Source: Kryptolebias marmoratus
Lineage: Eukaryota > Chordata > Actinopteri > Cyprinodontiformes > Rivulidae
Assembly: GCF_001649575.2 (NCBI RefSeq)
Contig: NC_051452.1
Span: 5,614,452-5,678,451 of the forward strand
Length of the DNA stretch: 64,000 nucleotides
Direction of reading: 5' to 3'
The notes under the pieces are model-generated. The model searched no databases, was not told where the DNA came from, and saw only the letters and a program-made list of their open reading frames with translations. Position 1 is the stretch's first letter. Every line of letters starts with the position of its first letter. Shown here one piece after another: positions 22,590 through 34,975 of the stretch. Position numbers and translations under genes: made by a program.

Positions 22590-22935
22590 GCCACCAGTGG
22601 CTCTGCAGTAAGTTTCCCTTCAAAGGATCCCCTCAGGATAGGCTGTGCGTGAACATAATCCAAGGCCCCTTTGAAGTGCGCACTTGAAATGTCTTTTGGC
22701 TCGGCTGCGGCGAGTGGCGCCTCAGCCCTTTGGGTTATTGGAGAGGAGAAGCGCTCCTCGGCCGGCTCGAAGAGGAGAGGCAGCACCTGGTGGTCCCCGC
22801 CGCCTCTCCTCGCCACATTTCACACATTTAAAGTACACTGGGTGCTGCTCTCTTCAGCCGCCTCGTGACTTCAGCCAAGAGGTATAAACGCCGCTCTGGT
22901 GTTCTGCCGGATAAAGCACAAGTGCATTTTGGAGT
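22590..22935. promoter_or_regulatory. Candidate conserved non-coding element, GC-richer
   Basis: It includes CCCTTCAAAGGATCCCCTCA, CATAATCCAAGGCCCC, TTTGAAGTGCGCACTTGAAA (a near-palindrome at 22671-22690) and CCTTTGGGTTATTGG. Overlapping frames on both strands exist but share no domain. Regulatory role is inferred. Confidence 0.35.
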
Positions 22936-24154
22936 GGATTTTAATAAATCCAGTGTGGCTTTGTCACTCAGTGGAGTTTCACTTGTACACATATATTCCT
23001 CTGCAGGCGGAGCTGCTTAGAGGGCAGGAGCAGGCCTAATCTCAAGTTAAAAGGGTTAAAAACACACCAGCGGGAAAAAAGAACGACACGGTTTCTGATA
23101 GATGAGCGAGAATAAATCACTGGATCATATGATCCGTATTTCAGCTCTGCTTCAGTGTGCAACAAAAATATGTTCCTGAACCAAACAACCACCAGCCGTC
23201 ATATTTAAAAAAACGGAGGTAACAAGGTAGGGAAATGCAGTTTTTGTATAAAATAAGAGAGGTGTATGAACTTATTGGGGAGAACGGTGCTGGTGTTTAA
23301 AAGTGTTTGGGGTTTTTAACGAAGCCCTCTCTTTGTGTTTTCATCATTTGCTCTCAAATCATAAAATGAAATCATGTCCAACACTTTGGAAGGCCTTTTT
23401 AAATAAGTTCGGCTTTTATCTGACTACAGGATGATGGGATGTGTGTGAAACCACACCGTGGTCACACTGAGCCGCCTGCTTGACGAAAAAACATTTGAAT
23501 AAAACAAAAAAATCTCAGCACGGATTTTAGCAGAAAATTTATTGAGATGGCCGTAATGAGAAACAGCTACCATTACCACATTCCTGCAGAAACTGTAAAA
23601 TGACAGTCGGATTTATAAAAGGTTAATTTATGATTTTGTGGGGACAGTTTTTGTTTTCTCCACCAGCTCATGAGGTTCTGCCAGATGTCTCCACAGTTGG
23701 CCGTGTGCAGACAGGATTTTGTGACCATATCGCCTGTCTGCTCCAACAACACATGCTACATGATAAAACCTCCACCTATTGGACTGGGGGCCAAAACTGT
23801 AGATTAATAACTCAAACACAGATAAAACGGACATAAAAGTAGTATAAACACAAACAAGAGCCGAGTGGTTGTGCTTGTGCAGACACTAAAACCACGCTGA
23901 TGTCTCGAGGAGGTAAAGTAAACATTTATCACACCTTTCTGCTGGATGGTGACCCCACCAGGACCGTAGCTCCCACTGAGGACCCCGAGGTCCGGACCTC
24001 AGTGTTTCTCTGCTTTGTATTTTATAAAAACATGAATCCAAACAAGGCTTCTGAACGGCGTGGTTCTCTGCGTAGCTCCACCAGTTTCCTGTAGGAGGCG
24101 CTGCAACTGTGTGCAGCTGCAGCCAAACTCAATGTCTACGAAGAAGAGCGCAGC
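22936..24154. other. Intergenic sequence up to assembly gap
   Basis: Mixed unique sequence. Frames at 23628-23836 on both strands are reciprocal shadows without domains. Nothing recognised. Confidence 0.45.
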
Positions 24155-24600
24155 NNNNNNNNNNNNNNNNNNNNNNNNNNNNNNNNNNNNNNNNNNNNNN
24201 NNNNNNNNNNNNNNNNNNNNNNNNNNNNNNNNNNNNNNNNNNNNNNNNNNNNNNNNNNNNNNNNNNNNNNNNNNNNNNNNNNNNNNNNNNNNNNNNNNNN
24301 NNNNNNNNNNNNNNNNNNNNNNNNNNNNNNNNNNNNNNNNNNNNNNNNNNNNNNNNNNNNNNNNNNNNNNNNNNNNNNNNNNNNNNNNNNNNNNNNNNNN
24401 NNNNNNNNNNNNNNNNNNNNNNNNNNNNNNNNNNNNNNNNNNNNNNNNNNNNNNNNNNNNNNNNNNNNNNNNNNNNNNNNNNNNNNNNNNNNNNNNNNNN
24501 NNNNNNNNNNNNNNNNNNNNNNNNNNNNNNNNNNNNNNNNNNNNNNNNNNNNNNNNNNNNNNNNNNNNNNNNNNNNNNNNNNNNNNNNNNNNNNNNNNNN
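24155..24600. other. Assembly gap (446 N)
   Basis: Undetermined bases. Frames that run through the gap are artefacts. Confidence 1.
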
Positions 24601-25080
24601 CATGTCATTTCAGTGAGTCATCATGGTTGTGCCCTGAGTCCTCTGTTGCTTCAGATGAGGCTGATCCCCATGGATTTACAAACATATACACATTCAAGTC
24701 ACTTGTTTTAAATAAATGCTTCTATTTTAATTAGGTTTTGGTCTTCATTGTAGCTGATGTGCAGGGGGAGAATGAGTGGTTGACCTCAGGATTTTTTAAC
24801 GGCCCTGTGTACATTGGCTTGGTTTGGTCGCTGGGTATTTGAGTCAACCTACAACCTGGATTGGGACAAGGTCGTGGAAACTGATGTGATTCCCGTTGCA
24901 GCGGCAACATGTTGGCCTGGATCAGGATGTGATCTGACAGACTCCTGGCAGGGTGGGAGTATGGAGCCTGGAGAGAGTATCATCATGACTACCTTAACAC
25001 TGAAGTCCATTTTAAAAGGTAGAGGAAAGCATAACACGGCCGTGTGAAGGAGGTCTAAAGGGGAACATTTTGATGCTTTA
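24601..25080. other. Unclassified sequence next to the gap, with a poly(A) signal
   Basis: The sequence is GC-balanced. AATAAA (24710-24715) is followed by TTAATTAGGTTTTGGTCTTC. A 77-codon frame at 24814-25047 (including CWPGSGCDLTDSWQGG) has no recognised domain. It may be part of a transposon interrupted by the gap or a transcript 3' end. Nothing decisive is visible. Confidence 0.3.
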
Positions 25081-28000
25081 CCTGAAGATACAGGTTCTGT
25101 TAGTTAGATGCTCCAATGAATAAACAATGATACTTAGATTTTAGTAGTTTACAGTGAACACCATATTTGTCTGAGCTTCATATGATTGTGCTCTTAAATT
25201 GAAATTTCTAGGCAAAACTTGTGAACTGATGCCAACGACCACGTGCCTTTAATTACTTCCGGAATTACCATTTAATTACTACTTCAGCCGAAGTGACTGA
25301 AAATAGGTCAACAACGGTGACGCCCAAAGAAGAGTCATTTAGGACAGAGAAGCCAGACAATTTTGATATATTTGTACATAATTAGACTCAGATTTGTTGA
25401 GTATAGTATGAAGATAAAAATGCTCAGTTTAGGTTGAGCGATGTCAGTAAATCTGGAAAAGTTCTGGAGTAAACTTTGTGAAACTGTTCAGAATAACCTT
25501 ATTGGTTGATTTCATAGCTGGCAGTGAGTACCTGCTAACAATATTCATGTTTTTGTATTATACTGGGATATTTGAGTTCATTTGAACAGCCAAATGCTGC
25601 TTGTGTGAGATTGATGCTTTACAAGATTAAATTGGAAAAAAATAAAAGTTTTTGCTTGTACTGAGGACAAACCTTGGGTGTCAGATGTAATATTTAGCAA
25701 AAACTGCTTACAAGAATCAGGTCAGACTGATGAAAATTAATCAAAATAAACCTTCACCTTTTGAATTTGAGTGCCTGAAACACGACATCGATACAAAATG
25801 ATCACTTTCAGTCGTGAATCAGACATGAAATCAAGACGGGTAACATCAAATGTGATTTCTTCTTGTGTAGTTTCTGCACATGAAGACGTTTGCTTTCCCT
25901 GTTAGAAAAGGTTAAACTACGTTCAGGTTCGTGTAGGACGCAGCGTTATTGGACGTCTGAAAGATTCCCCTGGTTGTATAAAGCCTCGGATAAAAAACAC
26001 GACGGATTATACAGACGTGTAACCTGCACAGGACACCTTTGTTACACATTTACAGCATCAGACTGACACAGTGGCCCTTTTTAAGGAAAAGACTGCTCCT
26101 CGTAAAGCGTCAAAGCACTTACGCAGTCAAGTCTGAGCGGTGCTGTGTTGTTTTACTGCAACTCTTATTAAAAATATAGGAGAGAAGCTGTTTGAGATGC
26201 TGGGTTTATGGAGTCGTTAGCTGTTGGCGTCACATGGTTTTACGACCGTGGTTTTCTTCCTTTCATCTGTTTTTAGACGCAGAATTCACCTTCTGTCTGT
26301 TTTTCTGATTGCAGCACAGTCACTGATCATGAGTGGAAATGTGATTCTGACTCAAACATCACATGATGTGTAAATAACACAAAGAGAGGGCGACTGGGAC
26401 CGGAACGGGGGCAAGATACGACAAAATATCCAGCTAAAAAAACGATAAAGGTTTGGAGAACACGGTCACATTTCCCACCCCGTAAAGTTTCATCTGTGGT
26501 TTTCATTTAGCCTCCGTTTGTGGAAAAGAAATCAACACAAACATCGCTCAAACACTTATTTGAACTGGGAGTTCACTAAAATAAGTACACAGTTAAGGCT
26601 GAAATGTGCTGAACAAGCTGAACAGCAACTGAAAGCTAGGAGAAGAAAAAGGCTAACTAGAAGGGAAAAACAGCCAAATGCCAGCTAAAAGTAGCAAAGG
26701 TTGAGTTAAATGTAGAAAAGAGCTGAAAGCTGGAACTGCAGCATCATGGGTGGAGGACCGAGTCTTTAAATCTGAACCCATCCTTTGACATACCTGACCT
26801 TTATTTATTCTCTTAATGCTGTAAACATTTGTTTACATTTGTTTCCTTCGCTCCGTAACCTCGGTATTGAAAAATGACCGACTTTTAAACACGCAGTTGA
26901 TCGGTTTTCCACAGGAGGACGAAAATCCATGAAATGAGAGCAAATGTATGATAAAAAGGCCAAATCTGAAGGTCGTGCAGTTTGAGAATTGATTCTGGAT
27001 TTTAGTGAGGAGCGGTGAAAACAGACGCGTTTCCTCCATCCTCTGCCCTCTGTCGACACGTTTCTCCGAGAGAAAAGAGAAAGAAGGAGAAAGCAGGAAG
27101 TGTGTGCGCTTGTGGTCGAGGCAGCAGGTGGAAGATTAGCAGAGTTTTCTGCGAGTGATCCTCGCCGACTGGCCAATCTGTTCAGCCGTCGCCTCGAATT
27201 CACGCAGACGGTGCAAGTAGTGACACCAACTGCTGCGACAGAGAGGGAAAAAAGCGAGCAGGAAGTTCCGTGGCACGCTGCCCGTCCTGTGACCACTCCA
27301 CTCTTGGTCTTTGTCCAGCCATCTGTTTTTTTTTTTCCTCCCCCCCACCTCCTCTCTTTTAGTTCTCTGTGTTTCCTCCGACTGTAAGTTTGTCTTCTCG
27401 CTGAGCACCAAAGGTCACACGTGTAGAAGTCTGAACTTCCTGTCGTGGGCTGGAGGTGGGAGTCGCTGCGGCAGGTTTGTTTCGTGACACATCAGCTAAT
27501 TCGGTGATGAAGCAACACGTCTCCATGGCAACGCGATACATCAGCCGTTCCTTACAGTACGACCACGTGCCTCGCGTGAGATGACAGCCTTTGTTGCCAA
27601 GCAAACTTTGGGGACTAATTTGCATCATGTCACCAAGTAAACAGCTCTCAGTGGCTGAAAATCCTCTCCTGTCAAATTTCATCCTCTCTAGTCTTTTATC
27701 CATCAATCAAGTCGTTTTCTTTTCCCTTTTTAATAAAGAAACTTTGCTGTCAGCTCCGGATTTAGTGGAGAAGTTCCTGATAACAGCACAGATTCTTTTA
27801 AAGTGACACGTCAGAAAAAGTTAGAAACAATCAAGAAATGTTTACCCTCAGTTATTATTTCGATGCACTGCAAAGGAACTGTAGAGAATAAATAAAATGC
27901 CATCAGGCTTTTTGTTATGTTTTGTTTTTGCAAATTCATCAAACTTAAAATGTAAATTCTGAGATTTGCAAAAGTTTTGTTACAAAATTTAAAAAACTAA

Positions 28001-28289
28001 AGCAGCACGAAAGACAAAATAAATCATCTAAATTCAAATTCAGTTCAATTTAAACTAGAAGCAATAAAATCTACAAAGCTTTCCTTTTAAAAACAATAAG
28101 AATCATGCATGATTTTTGCACCTTTTTGTTTGCAAAATTAAGGATTTGTAAGGTGACATTTCTGAGGTTTTATAACACCTTAGCGTCGTCTCTAATTTAT
28201 TAATCAAAACTGAAAACAATCAGGTAAGTTTTTAGTTACGCTCTCACTGAATTCAGATTTTAGGTCGTTGATCTCCGACCACAGAAATC
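25081..28289. other. Intergenic sequence, no gene supported
   Basis: The longest minus-strand frame in ungapped sequence (26805-27296, 163 codons) lies here, but frames on the opposite strand overlap it and its translation has no domain. An AGCTAAAAGTAGC-like patch lies at 26625-26730. The part 27100-27560 is GC-richer and unique. A T run followed by a C run (27328-27346) sits in it. Confidence 0.4.
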
Positions 28290-28530
28290 CAGCTTTGGAT
28301 CGTTTTGTCCAAACCGCATCAGTGGCCTTCCTCGAGGCCCCGCCCACACAGGAACGGCGTTCTGTGGCTCGTGTTCACACAGAAACAGCATCTTAGGAGC
28401 CACTGAATGAGACTTTTTAAAAAAATGGGTTTCAGACTAATAAAATCTTTGAAAGCCACTGTTTTATTCTCGTGGACAGCCTTAAAACAGCTTTTTGAAA
28501 ACAGTGACATCGTCCCACCTCCTGCCTAAC
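28290..28530. mobile_element. Probable MITE fragment of the 'AAAACG/GTTTACAC' style
   Basis: CGTTCTGTGGCTCGTGTTCA, CACAGAAACAGCATCTTAGG, GAAAGCCACTGTTTT and GTGGACAGCCTTAAAACAGC resemble the interiors of fish elements in which 'acacggaaacggcgtttt' words recur. Ends were not delimited, so this is a tentative call. Confidence 0.35.
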
Positions 28531-29369
28531 CATGACCCCAATCATGACAGATTAAAGAAGCCAGATGTATAACTCCAACTAAACCTTTGTTTTCTGTCTT
28601 CAGTAACAGACAACAACACCATCTTAGAGCAAAAAGCCTCTGTTACACCTACAGCTTTATTCAAATATCAACAATACTGAAGCAAACGCTGCAGAAACAT
28701 ATGCATCAAGGATACATTCAAAAAAGGTGGGAAATGAAAGTTTTGAAAGTTGTGTATAAATAATTTATTAGGAGGAAAACACGTCCCTCGCTGTGATAGG
28801 TTACCTAAAATAGTCTGTTATGTCCCCGTGTTTGGACCGACAAGACTGAGTCAATTGTAGTTTAATGTCTACAAAAATGATTCAGTTTTTGTTCTTGCAG
28901 TCGCCATCCCTGAGTTTTTATCGTGTTTTTATCGTCTTCGTTCCTGTTTTTCATGGATTCTCGTAGCAGAAGTTCCTGCAGCGTTTGGGTTGTTTTCTGT
29001 GTTCACGAGGAAACTGCTTTGGAAACAAGGGTCTCCGTCTGGAACCTGTTCTCCAAAAATATCGATTAGAGGCTCTTAAAACTCTGTTTTGATGTGGACA
29101 AACCCCTACCCTGTCATGTTTAACTAAACCAGGACGTAGAAACAACTATTTTCTTTAAAGCAACCTTTAGAAACTTTGCTTTAAACAGAAGAAAGCTCGA
29201 CCAGGACTCCCATCTTTTCAGTCACAGGAGAATAAAGGTAAGTCAGCCTCCTCCCGTGAACTCTGGTTTCGATTCAGTCATTTGTACGTTAAATGAAGAC
29301 ACCATCAGCTTCACAGAATCCATATGGAACTGAAATAAGTCGAACCGATTCAGCAGAGATGAAAGTGTA
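28531..29369. other. Intergenic sequence, nothing recognised
   Basis: AT-rich to mixed sequence without recognisable gene or repeat family. Confidence 0.45.
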
Positions 29370-29730
29370 AGACAACAATCATAATTGCGTTTGGATGTCA
29401 GGCCTCTGTGCTTTCATATCCCGGATCATTTGCTTGCATCGCTTCAGAACAGAACTTGTTTCAAACGGCTGCCTTTCTCTCCAGTATTGTGCTAATGCAT
29501 TTAATTTAATGTTCGCAGACGCCGTAATTGGTATAATATTGCTCCATAATACTTTGAAGGAAACCTTAGCATTAAGCACTAAATTGAAATTTTGAAGCGA
29601 ACGGTGAAAACGACTGAGGGGGCAAAGAAACCCCATTAAATGTAATTTGTTCTGCATGGCTGTGGGGGTAATGGTTACCGAGACGCTCCTTTATTAAGTC
29701 GAATAGGTAGAGAGGTAGCTTCGGATTTGC
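29370..29730. promoter_or_regulatory. Strong candidate conserved non-coding element
   Basis: About 350 bases are free of simple repeats. Words include ATCATAATTGCGTTTGGATG, TTTGCTTGCATCGCTTCAG, GTGCTAATGCATTTAATTTA, GCCGTAATTGGTATAATATT, CTTAGCATTAAGCACTAAAT and GGGGTAATGGTTACCGAG. Homeobox cores are dense, and overlapping open frames on both strands of 66-92 codons suggest low substitution to stops without being domain-bearing. Enhancer identity is inferred. Confidence 0.45.
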
Positions 29731-29734
29731 TCTT

Positions 29735-29760
29735 ACACACACACAGACACACACACACAG
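29735..29760 (+). repeat. (AC)n microsatellite
   Basis: ACACACACACAG followed by ACACACACACACAG; one interruption. Confidence 0.85.
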
Positions 29761-30106
29761 TTAGTGGAGGAATTCAGAAAGCTGTAAGCTGTCGTCGGCG
29801 GCTGGAGGCCTTCTGAACACAGCCCTCATCTCTGTCCCTTAGTGCCACTGCTATACCGAGGAAGACGAGGAAGGGAAAATATGACGTGAGGAATGACGAG
29901 GTCTGGTTGAACAGCCTTTTCTCAGATTACTGAGTGAAATGATCCAAGTTGGAACCATAAGAAGCGATCAAACTCTGAAAAATGTTTAAGGAAGAAGCAT
30001 CAGGATACAGATCTTTATTGTAACTCTTAGATCTGAAAGTGTTTTATTTACCTTTGAATTTGAGCCTTTTCCTTTGTGGAATTACCAACCTCTTTAACAA
30101 AATTAA

Positions 30107-30420
30107 ATTCAAGGCCTAGGATTCCTCGAAGGAATGCATACGTCGCCTTTTAGACTAAAATTTGTTGGTCAAACCTCGACCAAAACCTGTCAAATATTAT
30201 ACAAAATCAAATATCAGTATGTGTTGTGGATGACTCAGTTACTACCACATTAAAATGTAGGTGATTATTTGTAAAATTGACTGAGTTATACCAGATTTTC
30301 TGTTGGCTAATGTGGACAACTGGAATGACTCCTAAAGTTAATCATTAAAAAAAACAATTTCTGGAAAATTTTATTAAAATCTGTCCAGTGGTTCCTGAGA
30401 TATTTTGGTAACAGAGGTAA
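30107..30420 (-). repeat. HER copy
   Basis: It starts TTCAAGGCCTAGGATTCC, continues with the palindrome arm CGAAGGAATGC and later CAGTTACTACCACATTAAAA, TTTATTAAAATCTGTCCAGT and GGTTCCTGAGATATTTTGG. The copy is shortened by small deletions and has lost a recognisable CAAGATGG core. The purine tract begins where it ends. Confidence 0.8.
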
Positions 30421-30695
30421 AACTACAGGAGGATGAAAAGATGAGAAAAAGAAAGAAAAATGAAATGATGGGAGAGAACAGAATAAGACAATCTGATAAA
30501 AAAGTAAAGAAAATCAGAAGAAAACTCAGAAACAGGAGTTTATTAAAGGAAATAAAGAAATTTTGGGAAAAGGGATTAAAAAAAGTCAAGATGGAGGAAA
30601 AGAGGAAACTGATACCAGAAGTTAGAAAATAAAAGATGGAAAGGGAGGAAGAGTGAAGGCAGAGGGGAGAGGAGGTGAGGAGGAAGAGGAGGAGG
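30405..30695 (+). repeat. Long purine-rich tract
   Basis: About 290 bases are dominated by A and G, from AAAACTACAGGAGGATGAAA to GAGGAGGTGAGGAGGAAGAG. The 75-codon lysine/arginine-rich frame at 30405-30632 reflects this composition and is not a gene. Confidence 0.75.
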
Positions 30696-31209
30696 TCCCT
30701 GCGGAGAGCTGCAGATCAAACAGACTTTAAGTCAAACTCCGCTGAGAGATCTTAAACCTTCTTTGTAATTGGAATTTTAAAAGTTAATACAAATACGTTC
30801 CTTCAGTAAGATGTCTTCAGCAGATAGAAAATAAAAAATAAAAAAACAAGGAGGACTTTTTTTTTATTTTGTCCCTCCAGTGATGTTTAAAGCTTTGCTT
30901 TAAGCAGGAAAATTAAAGGGGATTTCTTTCTGCTGCGCCGGGAAGATTGTTGAAGCAGGAGGCAGAAAAAAAACGACAGAAAACACAGAAATTATATTTA
31001 TCTTCATAAAGACTGAATACGTGAGGCTGCATACGGAGGACCAAAGCTGCCAATATTATTAATAACAATATTAGAGTACGTAAATCAATGTGTATGTTGA
31101 AGATTTAGTGTTTAACATTTTTAATTTAAAGGTTTTTGTTTAAGAAATGCACATCATTTAATAAACGACAGTTTAATCAAACCTTGAAAAAAAAAAAAAC
31201 ATGTCAAAA
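30696..31209. other. AT-rich intergenic sequence
   Basis: No gene recognised. A-tracts occur at 30957-30975 and 31186-31200. Confidence 0.45.
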
Positions 31210-31390
31210 GTCCTGTTATATCAGACTCAGCTACTACTACACCAAACTGGAGCTCAAAATCTGTAAAAATCACTTCGAACTGCTTTTGTGTTGGCTAATA
31301 CTGACTGTTTTAGTGGCGGCCATCTTGAATTTGGTTGACTGATTTTCTGAGTTTCATTCAGTCCATTGCTTTTAAACTTATTTACCCGTA
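31210..31390 (-). repeat. HER copy, middle fragment
   Basis: Words in order: ACTCAGCTACTACTACACCA, GAGCTCAAAATCTGTAAAA, TTGTGTTGGCTAATACTGA and GGCGGCCATCTTGAATTTGG. Both ends of the element are missing. Confidence 0.75.
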
Positions 31391-33877
31391 ACTGTGCCTT
31401 TGTTTTAATAAAAGCGAATAAAAACGCACTTTTTGGTTTGTTTCATTAAATTTTTCGTATTTTTTATCTTAAAAGAAAGATGTTTAAAGGCTACGCTATC
31501 ACAATACAAAATGTAATAGTCTACAAAAAAAGATTAAATATTGGACAAATTATAATTTAAACTTCTGGGCTCACGACGGTGGCTTGTTTACGTCTCGTGT
31601 CGGCAGCAGAAATATAAGAACTTATTTCGTGCTTTGTTTATAACAACAGCTGTTTAAGGTTAAATATATATTATTTATACTTTGATAGGATTAGAGATAA
31701 ACACCACCTGGTGAGGCTTAAATTATAATAACTTCATGGTTTAAAAAAAAGAAAAGAAAAACATCAGCAGCGTCCTTTACAAAAACAAAACATCTCACAT
31801 CTTTTATAAACCGGTTGAAAATTCTAACTAGTAATGGACTGATCTGTTATTACTTCAACCCAACCTAACATTTTTACATTAAAGGAAATTATTAAGTTGC
31901 AATTTCCAATTTGAGCCACAAGATGGCACTACAGTCGGCACGCTGGACCTTTAAACTGACCAGATTCAATAAAACCACATTTATACATTTCAAAAAAAAC
32001 TTATTTTGCTTTTATTTTTGTTGTGAGAGACCAAGTGGAGGTTCTTAGATAATCTCCAGAAATCAAATTGAATTTTTTTTTTCCACATATTTGATGCAAA
32101 AGATAAAAAAACATACAAAGTTTGGCTTACTAGCATTGTTTATTAAGATTATTATGAATATTTGAATGAAAATTAGCCTCCACCACTATTATTTTGTGGG
32201 TTGATATATACAGAAATATATTTTTAATCACATTTACTGACATGTTATTTATTTAAATGAGTCATTTGCTTATTTTTTTCTTATTTTTCTGGGCCTTTCA
32301 GATGATTTGTGGCCAGATTTTTGTAATGAACAGTCTTGAAAACAAGTTAATCTAATTTAAGTTGAATAAATGAGTCATAAAAATGTTTTATTGTTAATGT
32401 AGCTGCAAAACCCCTGAAATGCATAAATACTCATTAAAAGACAGGGTCAGTTTGGGTGCTTTCAGGTTTATTTGCTTTACTGTGAGACTTATATCACAGG
32501 TTTATGGATCATATACACGTTTTCTGTTTGTCTGAGTCACATTTGCTATGAGATGGTGTTTAAATCTTTGAGTTTTTGTTAAAATGTGTCCCTGAAACCC
32601 GAACGATGAGCCTAAGTGTTGACTCTGTAAAGCTGAAGGCGATTTCCCTGCAGGTAGAGAATGTAAACAACTCTGTTTCTGCGAGGACGGCGGCGGGACG
32701 GCGTGCAGCAGTGGGAGCTGCAGAGTTTTTACTCAGCGGACAAACAGATGGGAGAACCTCGCCAGGGGAGGATGAATTCCGGTCAAAAAGAAGGTGACAG
32801 CAGAGCGTGACCGCCAACATGTCCGCCACATCCTCCTCCTCCTCCTCCTCGGTTGTTTCGGTGCAGCTCCTTTCTCCTGTTTTCTCTCAGTTTCAGCTCT
32901 TCATCCCATCACTGTCTGGTGTCGGCTTGGCTTTAAATTCACCGTTCAGTCATTCAGACGTGAGCTTCCTTTCCTGCTTCATCGTTTCAGATGTGGATTT
33001 GTTTAACAGGAAATCCAGTCGTTTTCTGAGAATCTTTGCAGTTTTAGTTGAAGAGATTGAGACGTGATTAACAGCTCAAATTATTCAGCAGGTAAGAGAC
33101 TGACAGCTTCGATCTTCTGCCTCGAAGAGAAGAAAGAACAAATTGTCTGAGTGTGAAGTGGGTGTTGAGCACAACAAAGCCCGAGTCGAGATGAATCTGA
33201 AGGCTTTTTATGTTCAGGCGACAGGTGTAGCACAGAACAACGAGTCTGCGTCCATCAACTTATGATGCCTTCAGCGTCACGTTGTTTCGGTTGGTGGCTT
33301 CGAGGCTTTTTCAGACTGAAAAGGGCTTTTTCCCACTTTCATATTCTTCTGCAGAACACTGCTTTAAAAAAGGAAAACGGACCTTCTACATAAGGCACAT
33401 TCTCAAATAATAAACTGAAAAATAACAAAATATACATAAAATCCTGAAAGAAATCATTTAGAAAGAAGCAAAAAGGACAGAAGAGCTGCAGTTTAATCAA
33501 CACTTCTGAAAACTAAATCTTTTCCAAGTCAGCCAAAAAATTATTTCAATAAACGACAGGTAAACTGATGTTAGTTAACGTTAAATAAAGCCGACAGTTT
33601 ATTATACTAGAGTTTGTTTAAATGTTACTTTTTTCCCCAAAAAGATTCAACATTAAACTATCACGATCAGACGGAAAAAATAAAAATTAAAAAGTGGCCG
33701 ATAATAGGTTTGTCTGTTTTGTTATGAGATATAAAAACAAACAAACAAAAAATAATAAGATATTGGAAATCCACAGGAACTCAGGAGTCTCGGTTTAAAA
33801 GAACTGTCTGATAACTACGATTAAAACAACTTTTCATAATTAGATTTAAATAAAACAAAAACTGCTTCGGTTTATGA
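31391..33877. other. AT-rich intergenic sequence with one GC-richer island
   Basis: The part 32570-33060 is GC-richer and includes AGGACGGCGGCGGGACGGCG. Opposing open frames there (32560-32829 minus, 32576-32797 plus) are reciprocal and have no domain. Elsewhere the sequence is very AT-rich with nothing recognised. Confidence 0.4.
32827..32851 (+). repeat. (TCC)n microsatellite
   Basis: About seven TCC units in tandem. Confidence 0.85.
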
Positions 33878-34022
33878 AGTCGACCCCATTCAAGATGGCC
33901 GCCACAGCCAGCTGAGCTTAGAAACCACAAACATGGATGTATTTCAGTCAGTTTTACAGATACGGAGCTAAAACTCGCTGTGGTAGTAGCTGAGGGTCAT
34001 CTCTAACACATCCTCTGATCTG
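33878..34022 (+). repeat. HER copy, middle fragment
   Basis: GTCGACCCCATTCAAGATGG, CCGCCACAGCCAGCTGAGC, TCAGTCAGTTTTACAGATAC and GTGGTAGTAGCTGAGGGTCA occur in the expected plus-strand order. It contains an intact CAAGATGGCCGCCACA core. Confidence 0.8.
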
Positions 34023-34641
34023 AGACGTTGTGATTTGTCGTGAGGCTGCACAGAATGCCGTTTTAAACGTACGACTGAAACCACGGTAACCGTTATTTCT
34101 CACGTCATTAAACACTGGCAGAAAAACAGCTCAGTCCGTTTACTTTTAATCAGCCATGTTTCATGAAGGAGACATCTGAGCTGCCGTCCTCTGTCCGTCC
34201 TGCAGTCGGCCCAGAGCAGACGATGGGTGCTTACAGGTGTACAGGTTTATGGCCACGCCCCCCTCTGATGTCATGAGCTACCTGACAGAGGCAGACCCCT
34301 GCTAGCTTAACAAGCTGTTCATGATGTGCCCATCATAGGGCGTTATATTTTAAGCACTGTGCGTTCATGTCCTGCTGCGAATTAAACGAGTTCGATGCAG
34401 GAACCAACCTTCAGCCGATGGTCAGATATCAGCTAATAAACAACACCAATGTTTAACTTTAACTTCTTAACTTAAATATATATTTAAAAAAAAACATAAC
34501 TGGGCTACAGTGGACAGGCTGTAGCAGCTGCTACTGCATCCTCATCTTCCTACTTTGTAATCGGTTAAGTAAGCACAGAAACTAGCAGACTGTCGTTTTT
34601 TTAAAGACAGCCGATATCGACCGATTAATCTGTCTCTAATG
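34023..34641. other. Intergenic sequence, nothing recognised
   Basis: Mixed composition, no domain-bearing frame and no recognised repeat. Confidence 0.4.
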
Positions 34642-34975
34642 CCATCCATCCATTTTCTTTACCCGCTGGTGCCCATCCCCAGCAGTCACTGTGCGAGAGG
34701 CGGGGCACACCCTGGACAGATCGCAAGTCCAAGTCCATCGCAGTGCCACATATAGGCAAACAACCATTCACCCTCTCACTCACACCTAGGGACAATTTTA
34801 GAGTCATCAATTAAGCTAACATGCATGTTTTTTGGTCTGTGGGAGGAAACCGGAGTACCCGGAGTAAACCCACGTGTTCACAGGGAGAACATGCAAACTC
34901 CACCCAGAAAGGCCTCAGGCCGGGAAGTGATCCTGCAACCTTCTTGCTACGCCACTGTGCCACCCTTTCTCTAAT
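34642..34975. mobile_element. High-copy teleost interspersed repeat (LINE-tail type)
   Basis: The sequence starts CCATCCATCCATTTTCTTTA and contains CAACCATTCACCCTCTCACT, CACACCTAGGGACAATTTTA, ATGCATGTTTTTTGGTCTGT, GGGAGGAAACCGGAGTACCC and GGGAGAACATGCAAACTCCA, ending CTACGCCACTGTGCCACC. This order is characteristic of one of the most frequent dispersed repeats in fish genomes. The CCATCCATCC start, read on the other strand, resembles the GGATGGATGG tail of some non-LTR elements, so the element may be oriented on the minus strand. Class is not settled here. Confidence 0.85.

Noticed and set aside
24060..24734. 200-224-codon open frames across the gap
   Set aside because: The length comes from undetermined bases and only a few real codons flank the gap.
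26805..27296. 163-codon minus-strand open frame
   Set aside because: It overlaps other open frames on both strands, its translation is Ser/Arg-rich without any domain, and there are no splice or promoter signals. It is likely chance in a GC-richer patch.
27600..27720. Possible exon near CATCATGTCACCAAGTAAACAG
   Set aside because: No flanking splice sites with a supporting domain were seen, and the frame is short and unrecognised.
30405..30632. Lys/Arg-rich 75-codon frame
   Set aside because: Its composition follows from the purine-rich tract.
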